NCBI RefSeq assembly: GCF_003054055.1 | Contig: NZ_QBKI01000005.1 | Location: 1-64,000, forward strand | Origin: Pontibacter mucosus | Lineage (GTDB): Bacteria; Bacteroidota; Bacteroidia; Cytophagales; Hymenobacteraceae | Length of the DNA: 64,000 bases | Reading direction: 5' to 3' | Shown here: one piece after another, positions 10,193 to 18,357 of the stretch | How positions within the stretch are numbered: position 1 is the stretch's first letter | How the letters are laid out: every line of letters starts with the position of its first letter | The notes under the pieces: model-generated | Seen by the model: the letters and a program-made list of their open reading frames with translations, nothing else | Told to the model about the DNA's origin: nothing | The model's database searches: none | Position numbers and translations under genes: made by a program

Positions 10193-10387
10193 TGGCTATA
10201 CTTTTATACTTGAGTTATACTTTATACTTGGTTGCTATACTTTCCCAGCCCTCTCGCTGGCGCGAGTTTGCAACTCGTGCCTACGATGGTGTCAAGTTTG
10301 TAACTTAACTGGCTTGAAAAGCCATACTTATACTTTGGTTTTACTTTTATACTTGAGCTATACTCTTATACTTACCGGCTTATACTT
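10186..10387 (+). repeat. Array of ten TATACTT heptamers, one orientation
   Basis: Copies start at 10186, 10197, 10205, 10216, 10223, 10236, 10329, 10348, 10367 and 10381, all on the plus strand. They form two blocks separated by about 85 bases. Spacing is irregular, from 7 to 19 bases within blocks. No gene is present. This is the densest concentration of a motif that occurs throughout the window. Confidence 0.8.
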
Positions 10388-10483
10388 TCCTAGCCGCCGC
10401 TTCCTATAACTTGATCCAAGCTATCCTCTCTAGCTACCGTTCATCCTCCAGACTTACATGAGCTACTGTTGCACATCTACTTT

Positions 10484-10675
10484 GGAGCTCTCAAGCCCGA
10501 GAGGGCCCGCCTTCGGGCATCGCGCGGCTTTCGCTTCCTGCCCTCGTGCCTCGGGCTGCCTCGCCTCTGGCTCGTCACCGGAACCTCTCGAGGCGCTCCA
10601 CCCAAAGGCTGGGAACAGAATCGATAGCCGCTGCTATTACTACTGTCCCCTTGAGGGGACCATAGGGGTGTTTAA
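10484..10675. other. Hairpin-rich GC-rich non-coding stretch
   Basis: Part of the 717-base gap between the lipoprotein and methyltransferase genes. It carries short complementary words (CCCGAGAGGGC, GCCTCGGGC, CCTCTCGAGGCGC) and ends in the CCCCTTGAGGGGAC / AGGGGTGTTTAA words shared with the palindrome at 6053. A frame is open at 10458-10712, but its composition (Arg, Ser, Cys, Pro) is that of translated repeat DNA. No gene is called. Confidence 0.45.
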
Positions 10676-10715
10676 CACTTTGACTATGCAACCCATACTT
10701 CTGCATCAGTAAAAA

Positions 10716-10771
10716 CAGGCTCCCCTCCTTGGACAAGGAGGGGCCAGGGGTGGTTGGACCCGGTCCTGCAA
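10716..10771 (+). repeat. 56-bp dispersed repeat, copy A
   Basis: This sequence recurs in inverted orientation at 11563-11618 with 3 differences in 56 bases. It contains an internal hairpin, CCCCTCCTTG / CAAGGAGGGG. The two copies bracket the methyltransferase gene. Confidence 0.85.
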
Positions 10772-10819
10772 AGCTCTCTGTAAAAAAAGCCCCTTCCCCA
10801 TTTTAGAACTAGAATTGGT

Positions 10820-11437
10820 TTACTTCCGCAATCTCACCACCCTGAAGGTACCGTTAAAAGCGGCTGTTTCGTTCAGTTCTACACGCAAGGAAGTATGACT
10901 CACGATGCTACCTATACTTCGGTTGATATCAGAAAAGAGCGTGCTGGCCACCTGATTGAGCAAGCGGCGAAGCAGGGAAGGCTGTTGCCCGTCGGGCAGG
11001 AACTTATCAAACACCATCACCGTACCGCCCGGCTTCAGGACGCGCTCCACTTCTTTGATGCAAGCCACCGGATCCGGAATCACGGCAAGTATGAGGTGAA
11101 GTATAACCGCATCGAAAGAAGCATCGGCAAAGCGAAGTTGCTGCCCGTTCATCACCTGCGCTTTTACGGGGATGTGCAGTTCTGCTGCCCGCTGCTTAAG
11201 TTTGCTGATCATGCCGGGCGTGATATCGATGGCGGTGAGGTTGGTGTACCCCTGCAGGTACGGCAGATCAAGGCCAGTGCCAGCACCAAGTATGAGAATG
11301 GCATCATCAGGCTTGCCCCCCAGCAACTGCACGGAACGCTTTCTATACTTCCGGAAAATGCGGTCGGCAATAGAATCGTAGATGGGCAGGTACAAGCTAT
11401 ACCGCAGACGGTTCCAGGCGTTGGTGTTCAGGCTCAT
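10820..11437 (-). CDS. Class I SAM-dependent methyltransferase
   Basis: This 205-residue soluble methyltransferase has the glycine-rich SAM-binding motif ILGAGTGLD near residue 50. An acidic residue ends strand 2 (LTAIDIT), and post-motif blocks LRFADASFDAVILH and RVLKPGGTVMVFDK are visible. This is the Methyltransf_11 pattern. The N-terminus (YSLYLPIYDSIADRIF) resembles small phospholipid N-methyltransferases, but substrate cannot be told from sequence. The gene stands alone, flanked by an inverted pair of 56-bp repeats, and has no clear terminator. Confidence 0.8.
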   Translation of the reverse strand: MSLNTNAWNRLRYSLYLPIYDSIADRIFRKYRKRSVQLLGGKPDDAILILGAGTGLDLPYLQGYTNLTAIDITPGMISKLKQRAAELHIPVKAQVMNGQQLRFADASFDAVILHLILAVIPDPVACIKEVERVLKPGGTVMVFDKFLPDGQQPSLLRRLLNQVASTLFSDINRSIGSIVSHTSLRVELNETAAFNGTFRVVRLRK

Positions 11438-11562
11438 TGTTCATAGGTTATTTTGCTTGTGCAAAGCTACCCAGTGATAATATACTGCCTTTTACAAAAT
11501 TCCGGCTGAGGATTACAAATTTGTCTGGATCAGGATTTTCAGAATTGAGTTGATTGGCAGGA

Positions 11563-11618
11563 TTGCAGCACCGGGCCCAACCACCCCTGGCCCCTCCTTA
11601 TCCAAGGAGGGGAGCCTG
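11563..11618 (-). repeat. 56-bp dispersed repeat, copy B (inverted)
   Basis: This is the reverse complement of copy A at 10716-10771 with 53 of 56 positions identical, lying upstream of the methyltransferase gene. The rest of the 280-base gap (11438-11717) holds one AAGTATA motif near 11634 and nothing else recognised. Confidence 0.85.
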
Positions 11619-11717
11619 TGATTACTAATACTAAAGTATAAGTTTTATAACTGCAGGTATCGCGTGTACAGATCACGACGTGTCCCTATAAAGCAACTTA
11701 GCCATTAAGCGATTAGC

Positions 11718-12695
11718 CTACTTCTCCCGCTCAATAGTATAAGCGATGAGCTGCTCCAGCGAGCGGCGGGATGGGGATTCGGGGTAAGTATGGAGAATTT
11801 CCAGTGCCTCGGCATGGTAGCGGTTCATCACCTCAATGGTATACTGTATGCCGCCGGATTGCTTCACGAAATCGATTACCTGCTGCACGCGCTTATTATC
11901 GCCGTTGTTGTTTTTCACGTTGTAAATCACGCGGCGTTTGGTCAGCCAGTCGGCCTCGCGCAGGGCGTGGATCAGCGGCAGGGTCATCTTCTTTTCCTTG
12001 ATGTCGATGCCCACGGGTTTGCCGATCTCAGCGGTGCCGTAATCAAAGAGGTCGTCCTTGATCTGGAAAGCGATGCCCACTTTCTCCCCAAACAAACGGG
12101 CTTTCTCAATTTCCTCCTTACACGCACCGGCAGAGGCAGCGCCCACGGCGCAGCAGGAGGCAATCAGCGAAGCGGTTTTCTGGCGAATGATGTCGAAGTA
12201 TACTTCCTCGGTAATATCGAGGCGGCGGGCTTTTTCAATCTGCAGTAACTCTCCTTCGCTCATCTCCTTCACCGCGTTCGACACGATCTTGAGCAGCTCG
12301 TAATCGTCGTTCTGCAACGATAGCAGCAGGCCTTTGGAAAGCAGGTAGTCGCCCACCAGCACGGCGATCTTGTTTTTCCAGAGCGCGTTTACAGAGAAAA
12401 AGCCCCGGCGGTAGTTGGCATCGTCCACCACGTCGTCGTGCACCAGCGTAGCCGTGTGCAGCAGCTCGATAAGGGCGGCACCGCGGTAAGTGGCCTCGGC
12501 TATACTTTCGTTGAAAAGCTTGGCGGTGAAGAACACGAACATAGGCCGCATCTGCTTTCCCTTGCGCTTCACGATGTAGCTCATGATCCGATCCAGAAGC
12601 AGTACACGGGTCTTCATCGAAGCCCTGAACTTCTTCTCGAATTGCTGCATCTCGGGCGCAATGGGCGCCTGTATTTCGTTTAAACTTATGCTCAT
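11718..12695 (-). CDS. ispB: All-trans polyprenyl diphosphate synthase (IspB-like)
   Basis: This enzyme adds isopentenyl units to an allylic diphosphate to build the long isoprenoid chain, probably of menaquinone. The first Asp-rich motif is DDVVDD at residues 87-92 and the second is KDDLFD at 213-218. The start is taken at 12695 (MSISLNEIQAP). A frame open from 12752 adds 19 residues with no family likeness. The 325-residue length fits the octaprenyl/heptaprenyl group. Chain length is inferred from the bulk of the family, and a shorter product such as geranylgeranyl diphosphate for the carotenoid genes cannot be excluded. Confidence 0.85.
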   Translation of the reverse strand: MSISLNEIQAPIAPEMQQFEKKFRASMKTRVLLLDRIMSYIVKRKGKQMRPMFVFFTAKLFNESIAEATYRGAALIELLHTATLVHDDVVDDANYRRGFFSVNALWKNKIAVLVGDYLLSKGLLLSLQNDDYELLKIVSNAVKEMSEGELLQIEKARRLDITEEVYFDIIRQKTASLIASCCAVGAASAGACKEEIEKARLFGEKVGIAFQIKDDLFDYGTAEIGKPVGIDIKEKKMTLPLIHALREADWLTKRRVIYNVKNNNGDNKRVQQVIDFVKQSGGIQYTIEVMNRYHAEALEILHTYPESPSRRSLEQLIAYTIEREK

Positions 12696-12877
12696 GTGTT
12701 GGGTCCGCAATATTACGGTCTCTGGCAGTGCTTTCCAAACCCGGGCTGGCAAAACAGCATTTAATTGTTAAATTGCTCGATGGTTAAATTGTAGAGATAG
12801 ATGCTGCCCTTGCACCCGCTCCTCCGTAAACCAAACAATCACTTTTGTAGCAATTTAGCCATTCAATCCTAAAACAG

Positions 12878-13723
12878 ATGAAAGTCGATTTTGTAGTATA
12901 CCCTGAGCACGGCCGCCCCTTTACCGCCGACGCCACCTATTGGCCCGACGGCAGCCCAAAGCCTGTGGTGATTTTTGCCCACGGCTTTAAAGGCTTCAAG
13001 GACTGGGGGCACTTTAACCTGCTGGCTACCTACTTTGCCCGGCAGGCCTTCGTGTTCATCAAGTTTAACTTTGCCTACAACGGCACTACCGTGGATAACC
13101 ACACCGACATGCACGACATGGAGGCCTTTGGGCAAAACAACTTCAGCCTGGAGCTCGACGACATGCAGGCCCTGATCGAGCTGCTGCACTCAGATAACCC
13201 TCCTGTAGCGAAAAACGAGCTGGACCTGAGCCGCATTTACCTGATCGGGCATAGCCGTGGCGGCGGAGCCGTGATCTTAAAAGCCGCCGAAGAGCCGCGC
13301 GTGAAAGCCGTGGCCACCTGGGCCGCCGTGAACCGCTACGACAACCGCTGGAGCGACCTGCAGATGGAGCAGTGGAAAAAAGAAGGCGTGCAGTATGTGC
13401 CAAATGCCCGTACCGGGATGCAGATGCCGCTCTACTACCAGATTGTAGAGAATTTTATAGAGAATAGGTACCGCCTGGACATCCCTACGGTGGTGAAGCG
13501 CCTGCAACAGCCCCTGCTCCTGCTCCACGGCGAGCTGGACGAAACGCTGCCCACCCAAATGGCCCACGACCTGCAAAGCTGGAAACCCGACGCCGAGCTG
13601 CACCTGCTGCCCGAGGCCGACCACTCTTTTGGCGGCAAACACCCGTACGAGCAGGAAGAGCTTCCGGAGGCCGCCCGCCAGGCTGCCGATTTGACGATAG
13701 ACTTTTTCCGCCGCCATGCCTAA
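12878..13723 (+). CDS. Alpha/beta hydrolase
   Basis: This 281-residue cytoplasmic hydrolase has nucleophile Ser126 in GHSRGG, a likely Asp in LLHGELDETLP and a catalytic His in LPEADHSFGG. The oxyanion-side motif VIFAHGFKGFKDWGHF lies near residue 31. The fold resembles dienelactone hydrolase or small acyl esterases; substrate is unknown. It overlaps folK by 8 bases, so the two are translationally coupled. A near-consensus -7 element (CACTTTTG) lies about 30 bases upstream in the divergent gap with the polyprenyl synthase gene. Confidence 0.82.
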   Translation: MKVDFVVYPEHGRPFTADATYWPDGSPKPVVIFAHGFKGFKDWGHFNLLATYFARQAFVFIKFNFAYNGTTVDNHTDMHDMEAFGQNNFSLELDDMQALIELLHSDNPPVAKNELDLSRIYLIGHSRGGGAVILKAAEEPRVKAVATWAAVNRYDNRWSDLQMEQWKKEGVQYVPNARTGMQMPLYYQIVENFIENRYRLDIPTVVKRLQQPLLLLHGELDETLPTQMAHDLQSWKPDAELHLLPEADHSFGGKHPYEQEELPEAARQAADLTIDFFRRHA

Positions 13724-14195
13724 GGTATACTTGCTTTTGGGCGGCAACCTCGGCGACCGCATCTTATACTTGCAGCAGGCCCGCGAAAGTATAAACCGGC
13801 AGGTAGGCACCCTCACGCGCAGCTCCAAAGTATACGAGACGGCCGCGTGGGGCAAAACCGACCAGCCCAATTTCCTGAACCAGGTGCTGGAGGTGCAGAC
13901 GGAGCTTACGCCGGAAGAGGTGCTGCAGAGTATAAATGCCATTGAACAGGAGCTTGGCCGGGTGCGGCAAGAGCACTGGGGCGCCCGCGTCATCGACATC
14001 GACATACTTTTTTACGACAACCTGGTGCAGCAGACACAGCGCCTCACCATCCCTCACCCGCAGCTGCACCTGCGCCGGTTTACGTTATTGCCACTGGCAG
14101 AGCTGGCTCCGGAACTGATACATCCGGTGCTTAGCAAAAGTATAAACCAGTTGCTGCAGGAATGCCCGGATAAGCTGGAGGTGTGGGGGATTTGA
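13716..14195 (+). CDS. folK: 2-amino-4-hydroxy-6-hydroxymethyldihydropteridine pyrophosphokinase
   Basis: FolK transfers pyrophosphate from ATP to 6-hydroxymethyl-dihydropterin in folate synthesis. The 159 residues show the family blocks LLLGGNLGDR at the start, QPNFLNQVLEVQT, ELGRVR, the metal-binding RVIDIDILFYD, and IPHPQLHLRRFTLLPLAELAP. It begins inside the end of the hydrolase gene. It is unusually dense in the genome-wide motif: five AAGTATA/TATACTT copies in 480 bases (13726, 13765, 13787, 13828, 14138). Two of them encode Ser-Ile-Asn through the uncommon codon pair AGT ATA. Confidence 0.95.
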   Translation: MPKVYLLLGGNLGDRILYLQQARESINRQVGTLTRSSKVYETAAWGKTDQPNFLNQVLEVQTELTPEEVLQSINAIEQELGRVRQEHWGARVIDIDILFYDNLVQQTQRLTIPHPQLHLRRFTLLPLAELAPELIHPVLSKSINQLLQECPDKLEVWGI

Positions 14196-14375
14196 GGGGT
14201 AGGTTACTTTTTTACTTCCTCGGAAAAGTATAGCCTTTTCACCGACCGCCGCCCTGTGCCAAATAGCAAGGCAAAAAGGACAGAATTAACATTTATGCAT
14301 TTGAAAGGTTAATTAAAGACCAGACCTGGCCAGGCATTCTGGTTTTAAATTAAGTTTCAACTAAAATGTTAAGAT

Positions 14376-15272
14376 ATGAAAATTAAAGATGTAGCTGTTG
14401 CTGGAACGGGAGTTTTGGGGAGCCAAATCGCTTTTCAAACAGCATTTAAAGGGTTTGAGGTTTCAGCTTACGATATTAATGATGAGGCACTGGAGAAGGC
14501 GAAAGAAAGGTTTAACGTCTTAAAAGAACGCTACCAGGAAGACAAGTATGGCACGAAGGAAGAAGTAGAGGCTGCCTACAACCGTATCTCCTTGCATACG
14601 GATTTGGCGAAAGCAGTAGAGAACGCTGATCTGGTCATCGAGGCAGTTCCTGAATTGCTCGATATAAAGCAAAACTTCTATAAGAAGTTATCACAAGTCG
14701 CGAAAAAGGAAACCATTTTCGCTTCTAACTCCTCTACCATGATACCAAGCCAATTGGTTGGTTTTACAGATCGCCCGGAAAAGTACTTGCATTTGCATTT
14801 CGCCAACGAGATCTGGAAACTTAACATCGCCGAGGTTATGAAACATGAAGGTACTGCCCCTGAAGTGTTTGACGAAGTAATTGAGTTTGCAAAAGCAATC
14901 GGGATGGTTCCGATTCCACTTCATAAAGAGCAGCCCGGCTATGTTCTGAATACGTTGCTGGTTCCGCACCTGAAGGCTGCCATGCAAATGGTGGTAGATG
15001 GAGTGGCAGCGCCTGAAGTAGTGGATAAGACCTGGATGATTTCGACTGGCGCGCCGCTTGGCCCATTCGCATTCCTGGATATCATCGGACCAAATACGCC
15101 CTATAACCTGTACAAAGCATGGGGAGAGGAAGGAGATGAATTATCTGCGAGGGTAGCCGGATGGATTAAATCGGAATACCTGGATAAAGGGAAAATGGGA
15201 ACGGCAAATGGTAAAGGTGTCTATACCTATCCCAATCCAGCTTATCAGGATCCTGACTTTCTGAAATCATAA
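14376..15272 (+). CDS. 3-hydroxyacyl-CoA dehydrogenase
   Basis: This 298-residue NAD-dependent enzyme oxidises 3-hydroxyacyl-CoA. The Rossmann motif GTGVLGSQIA lies at residues 10-19. ENADLVIEAVPE and SNSSTMIPSQL mark the NAD domain, with the likely catalytic His in HLHFANE. The C-terminal domain begins PGYVLNTLLVP, where the usual NEA of the family reads KAA. It could serve fatty acid or phenylacetate beta-oxidation. Base composition is more AT-rich than the flanking genes and it has no AAGTATA motif, which may reflect later arrival or different expression. It is monocistronic with a clear terminator. Confidence 0.85.
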   Translation: MKIKDVAVAGTGVLGSQIAFQTAFKGFEVSAYDINDEALEKAKERFNVLKERYQEDKYGTKEEVEAAYNRISLHTDLAKAVENADLVIEAVPELLDIKQNFYKKLSQVAKKETIFASNSSTMIPSQLVGFTDRPEKYLHLHFANEIWKLNIAEVMKHEGTAPEVFDEVIEFAKAIGMVPIPLHKEQPGYVLNTLLVPHLKAAMQMVVDGVAAPEVVDKTWMISTGAPLGPFAFLDIIGPNTPYNLYKAWGEEGDELSARVAGWIKSEYLDKGKMGTANGKGVYTYPNPAYQDPDFLKS

Positions 15273-15320
15273 ATTAAAAGGAACGGCAACTAACTGGAAT
15301 CATTTCTGTAGATTTCTGGA

Positions 15321-15355
15321 TAAAAAAATGCACATTTACCATGTGCATTTTTTTA
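15321..15355. terminator. Intrinsic terminator
   Basis: The stem is AAAAAAATGCACAT paired with ATGTGCATTTTTTT around a 5-base loop, 48 bases after the dehydrogenase stop. The T-run follows directly. Confidence 0.9.
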
Positions 15356-15487
15356 TTTGTGGAAGTGCACAGAGAAAGTCCGAAAAAATTCAGATAGGCG
15401 CTTTTGATATTACTTGCTGCATGAAATTGGATGGGAAATGCGTAGATTTAGCTTGCTATTTTAGACGCAACCTGATTAAATCTGAAT

Positions 15488-15853
15488 GTGATTGAAAATG
15501 TGCTTGGGTTTTTAACACCTCTCCTCTTTATCATGCTTTTCCCATTTGTCCTTTTCATAAAAAGGAGAAGAGAGAAGTTGAATGAGTTTCTTTTTAGATT
15601 TAGAAGCGAGGGTTATTTGACAGTCCGAGAATATAACCGTTATACCCAAGCCTATAATGCCCCTGTCTTAGCTCAAGCTAATATTTTTCGTTTGCCAACA
15701 CCGGAAGAAATCAGCTACAGCCTCCAGGATTCCGACTATGCCAGGTTCTATAAAAAGTCGAACAGGATCATGAAGTTTTTCCTGTTATACTTCTCATTTG
15801 GCTTTTTGACACTTATCTTTCTTCTGCTTGTAAGAGACTTTATTCTGCGGTAG
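15488..15853 (+). CDS. Hypothetical small membrane protein
   Basis: This 121-residue protein has two predicted membrane helices, residues 5-24 and 95-117, around a basic, Tyr-rich soluble middle. I do not recognise a family. It is markedly AT-rich compared with most of the window, like the dehydrogenase before it. It has one TATACTT motif near its end. A 13-bp tandem repeat follows the stop. The start ATG is the only sensible one in frame. Confidence 0.5.
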   Translation: MIENVLGFLTPLLFIMLFPFVLFIKRRREKLNEFLFRFRSEGYLTVREYNRYTQAYNAPVLAQANIFRLPTPEEISYSLQDSDYARFYKKSNRIMKFFLLYFSFGFLTLIFLLLVRDFILR

Positions 15854-15859
15854 AAGTAC

Positions 15860-15893
15860 AGTAAAGATGTATAGTAAAGATGTATAGTAAAGA
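15860..15893 (+). repeat. 13-bp tandem repeat, about 2.6 copies
   Basis: The unit AGTAAAGATGTAT occurs twice perfectly and then partially, between the small membrane protein gene and the acetyltransferase gene. It probably arose by slippage. Confidence 0.8.
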
Positions 15894-15939
15894 GACTTGG
15901 AAAGACTAAATCGACCACACCAAAAATGCCTGTCTGGCC

Positions 15940-16497
15940 ATGATGCAGATGAAGAACAAACTGACAAACGAACAAGCCTTGGAAACCTTTCAGACTTTCG
16001 AGACCGAGCGGCTGCTCCTGAGACCAACTTCTTACGAGGACGCTCCTTTTATACTGGAGTTGCTCAACACGCCGGAGTGGCTCCAGTTTATCGGCGACCG
16101 CAACGTAAAAAGCATAGAAGCTGCTAAAGAGTACATCAGCACCCGCATGATGCCCCAGCTGCAACGCCTTGGCTATGGCAATTACACGGTTATCCGCAAG
16201 TCCGACGGCGCCAAGCTCGGCTCCTGCGGCCTCTACGACCGCGAAGGCCTGGAGGGTATCGACATCGGCTTTGCTTTCCTAAAGGCGTATGGTGGGCAGG
16301 GCTATGCGTTCGAGGCAGCCAACAAAGTAAAAGAAGCGGCTTTCGGTGTTTTTGGCATTAAACAACTCGTCGCCATCACCACGAAAGATAACTTTGCTTC
16401 CCAGAAATTGCTGGAAAAGCTGGGCCTGAAGTATAGCCGGATGGTAAAACTGCCCAACGATGACGAAGAACTGATGTTCTACGAGCTGTCCCTGTAA
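15940..16497 (+). CDS. GNAT N-acetyltransferase (RimJ/RimL type)
   Basis: This 185-residue acetyltransferase belongs to the Acetyltransf_3 group. It opens with TERLLLRPTSYEDAPFILELL, has the acceptor-side strand LGSCGLYDREG and the acetyl-CoA loop region GGQGYAFEAANKV, and ends with the NFASQKLLEKLGL block that is strongly conserved in RimJ/RimL-like proteins. The substrate may be a protein N-terminus or a small amine. Three nearby Met codons make the exact start uncertain. It converges on the CPBP gene with 7 bases between them and no terminator. Confidence 0.85.
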   Translation: MMQMKNKLTNEQALETFQTFETERLLLRPTSYEDAPFILELLNTPEWLQFIGDRNVKSIEAAKEYISTRMMPQLQRLGYGNYTVIRKSDGAKLGSCGLYDREGLEGIDIGFAFLKAYGGQGYAFEAANKVKEAAFGVFGIKQLVAITTKDNFASQKLLEKLGLKYSRMVKLPNDDEELMFYELSL

Positions 16498-16504
16498 GAA
16501 CAGG

Positions 16505-17320
16505 TTAAGTATAACTTTGAGGTAAATCGCCCCTGCCCTCAACTTGCGTAGGCTGCTCTTGTTTATACTTTGATTTCAGTACAAAGTATACCGCCGGCAG
16601 CATAAGGGCTGTTACCGCTAAGCTCACCCAATCGTAAAGCGGCGCTTCGCGCACGTTTTCCAGTTGCCACACGCCGTTGCCATCGAAGCCATACAGCACG
16701 CGGTACATCATGTTGCCGCCCCAATGCAGGCCTAGAGACATCCAGATGGCGCCGGTTTTGAGCACGGTGTAGGCAAACGTTGCCCCAAGTATGGCAGAGA
16801 ACACCAGGTTCAGCGGGTCCAGCCCAGCATTCCAAACATCATCCAACGTGTAAAGTATAGTGGCCGCAAAAACGTACCAGGCCAGCAACTGCCGTCGCCG
16901 GAAAAAGGCGTACCAATAGCCCCGAATGGTAATGTCGTTGAGGATGGAGGAGAAAAACATGGCCAGCAGCGCCTGCCCCAGCATCGGAAGTATAAAAGCA
17001 AGCTCCAGCAGCCCCGCCACCTCAAACTTGCCCAGCCTCCAGAAAGCAAAATACTTTAAGGCATACACGCCTAAGCCAATCACAAACCCAATGCCCAGGT
17101 TCTGCAGCCACCCTTTTTGCCGCTCCATGCCCAGCTGCCCTAGCCCCTGCAGCTTCAGCAGGAACCTGCTCACCAGGTAGGCCAGCACAAAAAAGCCGGC
17201 CCAGTAAGCAGACCACAGTGATACATTGCCGGCATCAAAAAAGCGGGGCAACAGGTGCACGTACAGGCTCAGCAGCACGAAGCCAAGTAGCCAAATTGCC
17301 AGCGGGGTTTGCTTTTTCAT
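16505..17320 (-). CDS. CPBP-like integral membrane protein with degenerate active site
   Basis: About eight hydrophobic helices and the arrangement of conserved blocks point to the CPBP (CAAX protease / bacteriocin-processing) family. The first active-site motif, usually EExxxR, reads NDITIR, so both glutamates are lost. The second motif region reads TLDDVWN without the usual His. The third, GLHWGGN, keeps His and Asn. It is probably not a protease, and a pseudoenzyme or scaffold role is possible. The start at 17320 (MKKQTPLAIW) is chosen because an upstream in-frame ATG at 17371 adds 17 non-hydrophobic residues. Confidence 0.65.
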   Translation of the reverse strand: MKKQTPLAIWLLGFVLLSLYVHLLPRFFDAGNVSLWSAYWAGFFVLAYLVSRFLLKLQGLGQLGMERQKGWLQNLGIGFVIGLGVYALKYFAFWRLGKFEVAGLLELAFILPMLGQALLAMFFSSILNDITIRGYWYAFFRRRQLLAWYVFAATILYTLDDVWNAGLDPLNLVFSAILGATFAYTVLKTGAIWMSLGLHWGGNMMYRVLYGFDGNGVWQLENVREAPLYDWVSLAVTALMLPAVYFVLKSKYKQEQPTQVEGRGDLPQSYT

Positions 17321-17411
17321 GTAGCAGAAAGTATGCAGTGGTAAATGTAGCGATTTATACTTTGCTACCAATAGGTTATACTTTACCCGCTTCCTAAAAC
17401 CATACTTCCCG

Positions 17412-17461
17412 AAAGTATAAACGCCCTCCCAGCGCTTGGCCAGGGAGGGCGTTTATACTTT
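17412..17461. terminator. Terminator of fabD with AAAGTATA-type stem base
   Basis: A perfect 19-bp stem (17412-17430 and 17443-17461) has the GC-rich inner part ACGCCCTCCC. AAAGTATAA and TTATACTTT form its base. Confidence 0.85.
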
Positions 17462-17478
17462 ATACTTTCTAAAGGAGA

Positions 17479-18357
17479 TTACTCTGCTGAGCTAACTTCG
17501 GCGGTGCGCTCAATTTTCTTCACCAGTCCCTGCAGCACTTTGCCCGGGCCACACTCTACAAAGTGCGTGGCACCGTCGGCAACCATCTGCTGCACCGACT
17601 GCGTCCAGCGCACAGGGGCTGTCAGCTGCTTAATCAGGTTCTGCTTGATTTCGGCAGGATTGGTGTGCGGCTTGGCGTCCACGTTCTGGTAGATCGGGCA
17701 GATGCCTTGTGCGAAAGTAGTTTCCTCGATGGCTTTAGCCAGCTCTTCCTCAGCCGGCTTCATCAGCGGCGAGTGGAACGCGCCTCCTACCGGAAGCGGC
17801 AGGGCACGCTTGGCACCGGCCTCTTTCATTTTCTCGCAGGCAATCTCGATGCCTTTATTTGAGCCGGAAATTACCAGCTGACCAGGGCAGTTATAGTTGG
17901 CAGCTACCACTACCTCGCCTTCCACAGCGGCACATACTTCCTCTACTTTCGCATCGTCCAGGCCAAGTATGGCGGCCATGGTGGATGGGTTGGCCTCACA
18001 AGCTGCCTGCATCGCCAGCGCTCTTTTCGATACCAGCCTCAGACCGTCCTCAAAGCTAAGCACTTTACTAGCTACTAAGGCAGAAAACTCACCCAGCGAG
18101 TGACCAGCCACCATATCCGGGGCAAAGTCTTTGGCTACGGCTGCCTGCGCCACAGAGTGCAGAAAAATGGCCGGCTGCGTTACTTTCGTCTGCTTCAGCT
18201 CCTCATCGGTGCCGTTAAACATGATCTCGGTGATATTGAAACCCAGGATCTCGTTTGCCTTGTCAAACAGCTGCTTCGCCTCTTCGTGCTGCTCGTACAG
18301 GTCTTTGCCCATCCCTACAAACTGAGAACCCTGTCCCGGGAAAACGTATGCTTTCAT
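17479..18357 (-). CDS. fabD: Malonyl-CoA:ACP transacylase
   Basis: FabD loads malonyl groups onto acyl carrier protein for fatty acid synthesis. The 292 residues begin with the family block FPGQGSQFVGMG. The nucleophile is Ser87 in GHSLGE and the catalytic His is His195 in GAFHSPLM. The length is normal. It stands apart from other fab genes here and is preceded by a spacer of TTCGTTATT-type words. A dedicated terminator follows. Confidence 0.95.
   Translation of the reverse strand: MKAYVFPGQGSQFVGMGKDLYEQHEEAKQLFDKANEILGFNITEIMFNGTDEELKQTKVTQPAIFLHSVAQAAVAKDFAPDMVAGHSLGEFSALVASKVLSFEDGLRLVSKRALAMQAACEANPSTMAAILGLDDAKVEEVCAAVEGEVVVAANYNCPGQLVISGSNKGIEIACEKMKEAGAKRALPLPVGGAFHSPLMKPAEEELAKAIEETTFAQGICPIYQNVDAKPHTNPAEIKQNLIKQLTAPVRWTQSVQQMVADGATHFVECGPGKVLQGLVKKIERTAEVSSAE

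Noticed and set aside
10186-10387. TATACTTTG words as Bacteroidota promoters
   Set aside because: They have three bases between TA and TTTG rather than two, and occur inside genes on both strands far too often.
10458-10712. An open frame of 84 codons
   Set aside because: It runs through hairpin-rich repeat DNA, has a repeat-like composition and no promoter or family likeness.
11718-12695. Assignment of the prenyl synthase as CrtE for the carotenoid genes
   Set aside because: It is 34 kb away and its sequence pattern looks like the long-chain menaquinone group; chain length cannot be read reliably.
14376-15272. Naming the dehydrogenase PaaH
   Set aside because: It is far from the paa operon, its pattern differs from canonical PaaH at the NEA block, and general beta-oxidation is equally likely.
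15860-15893. A CRISPR-like or regulatory repeat
   Set aside because: It is a simple 13-bp direct tandem of fewer than three copies without spacers.
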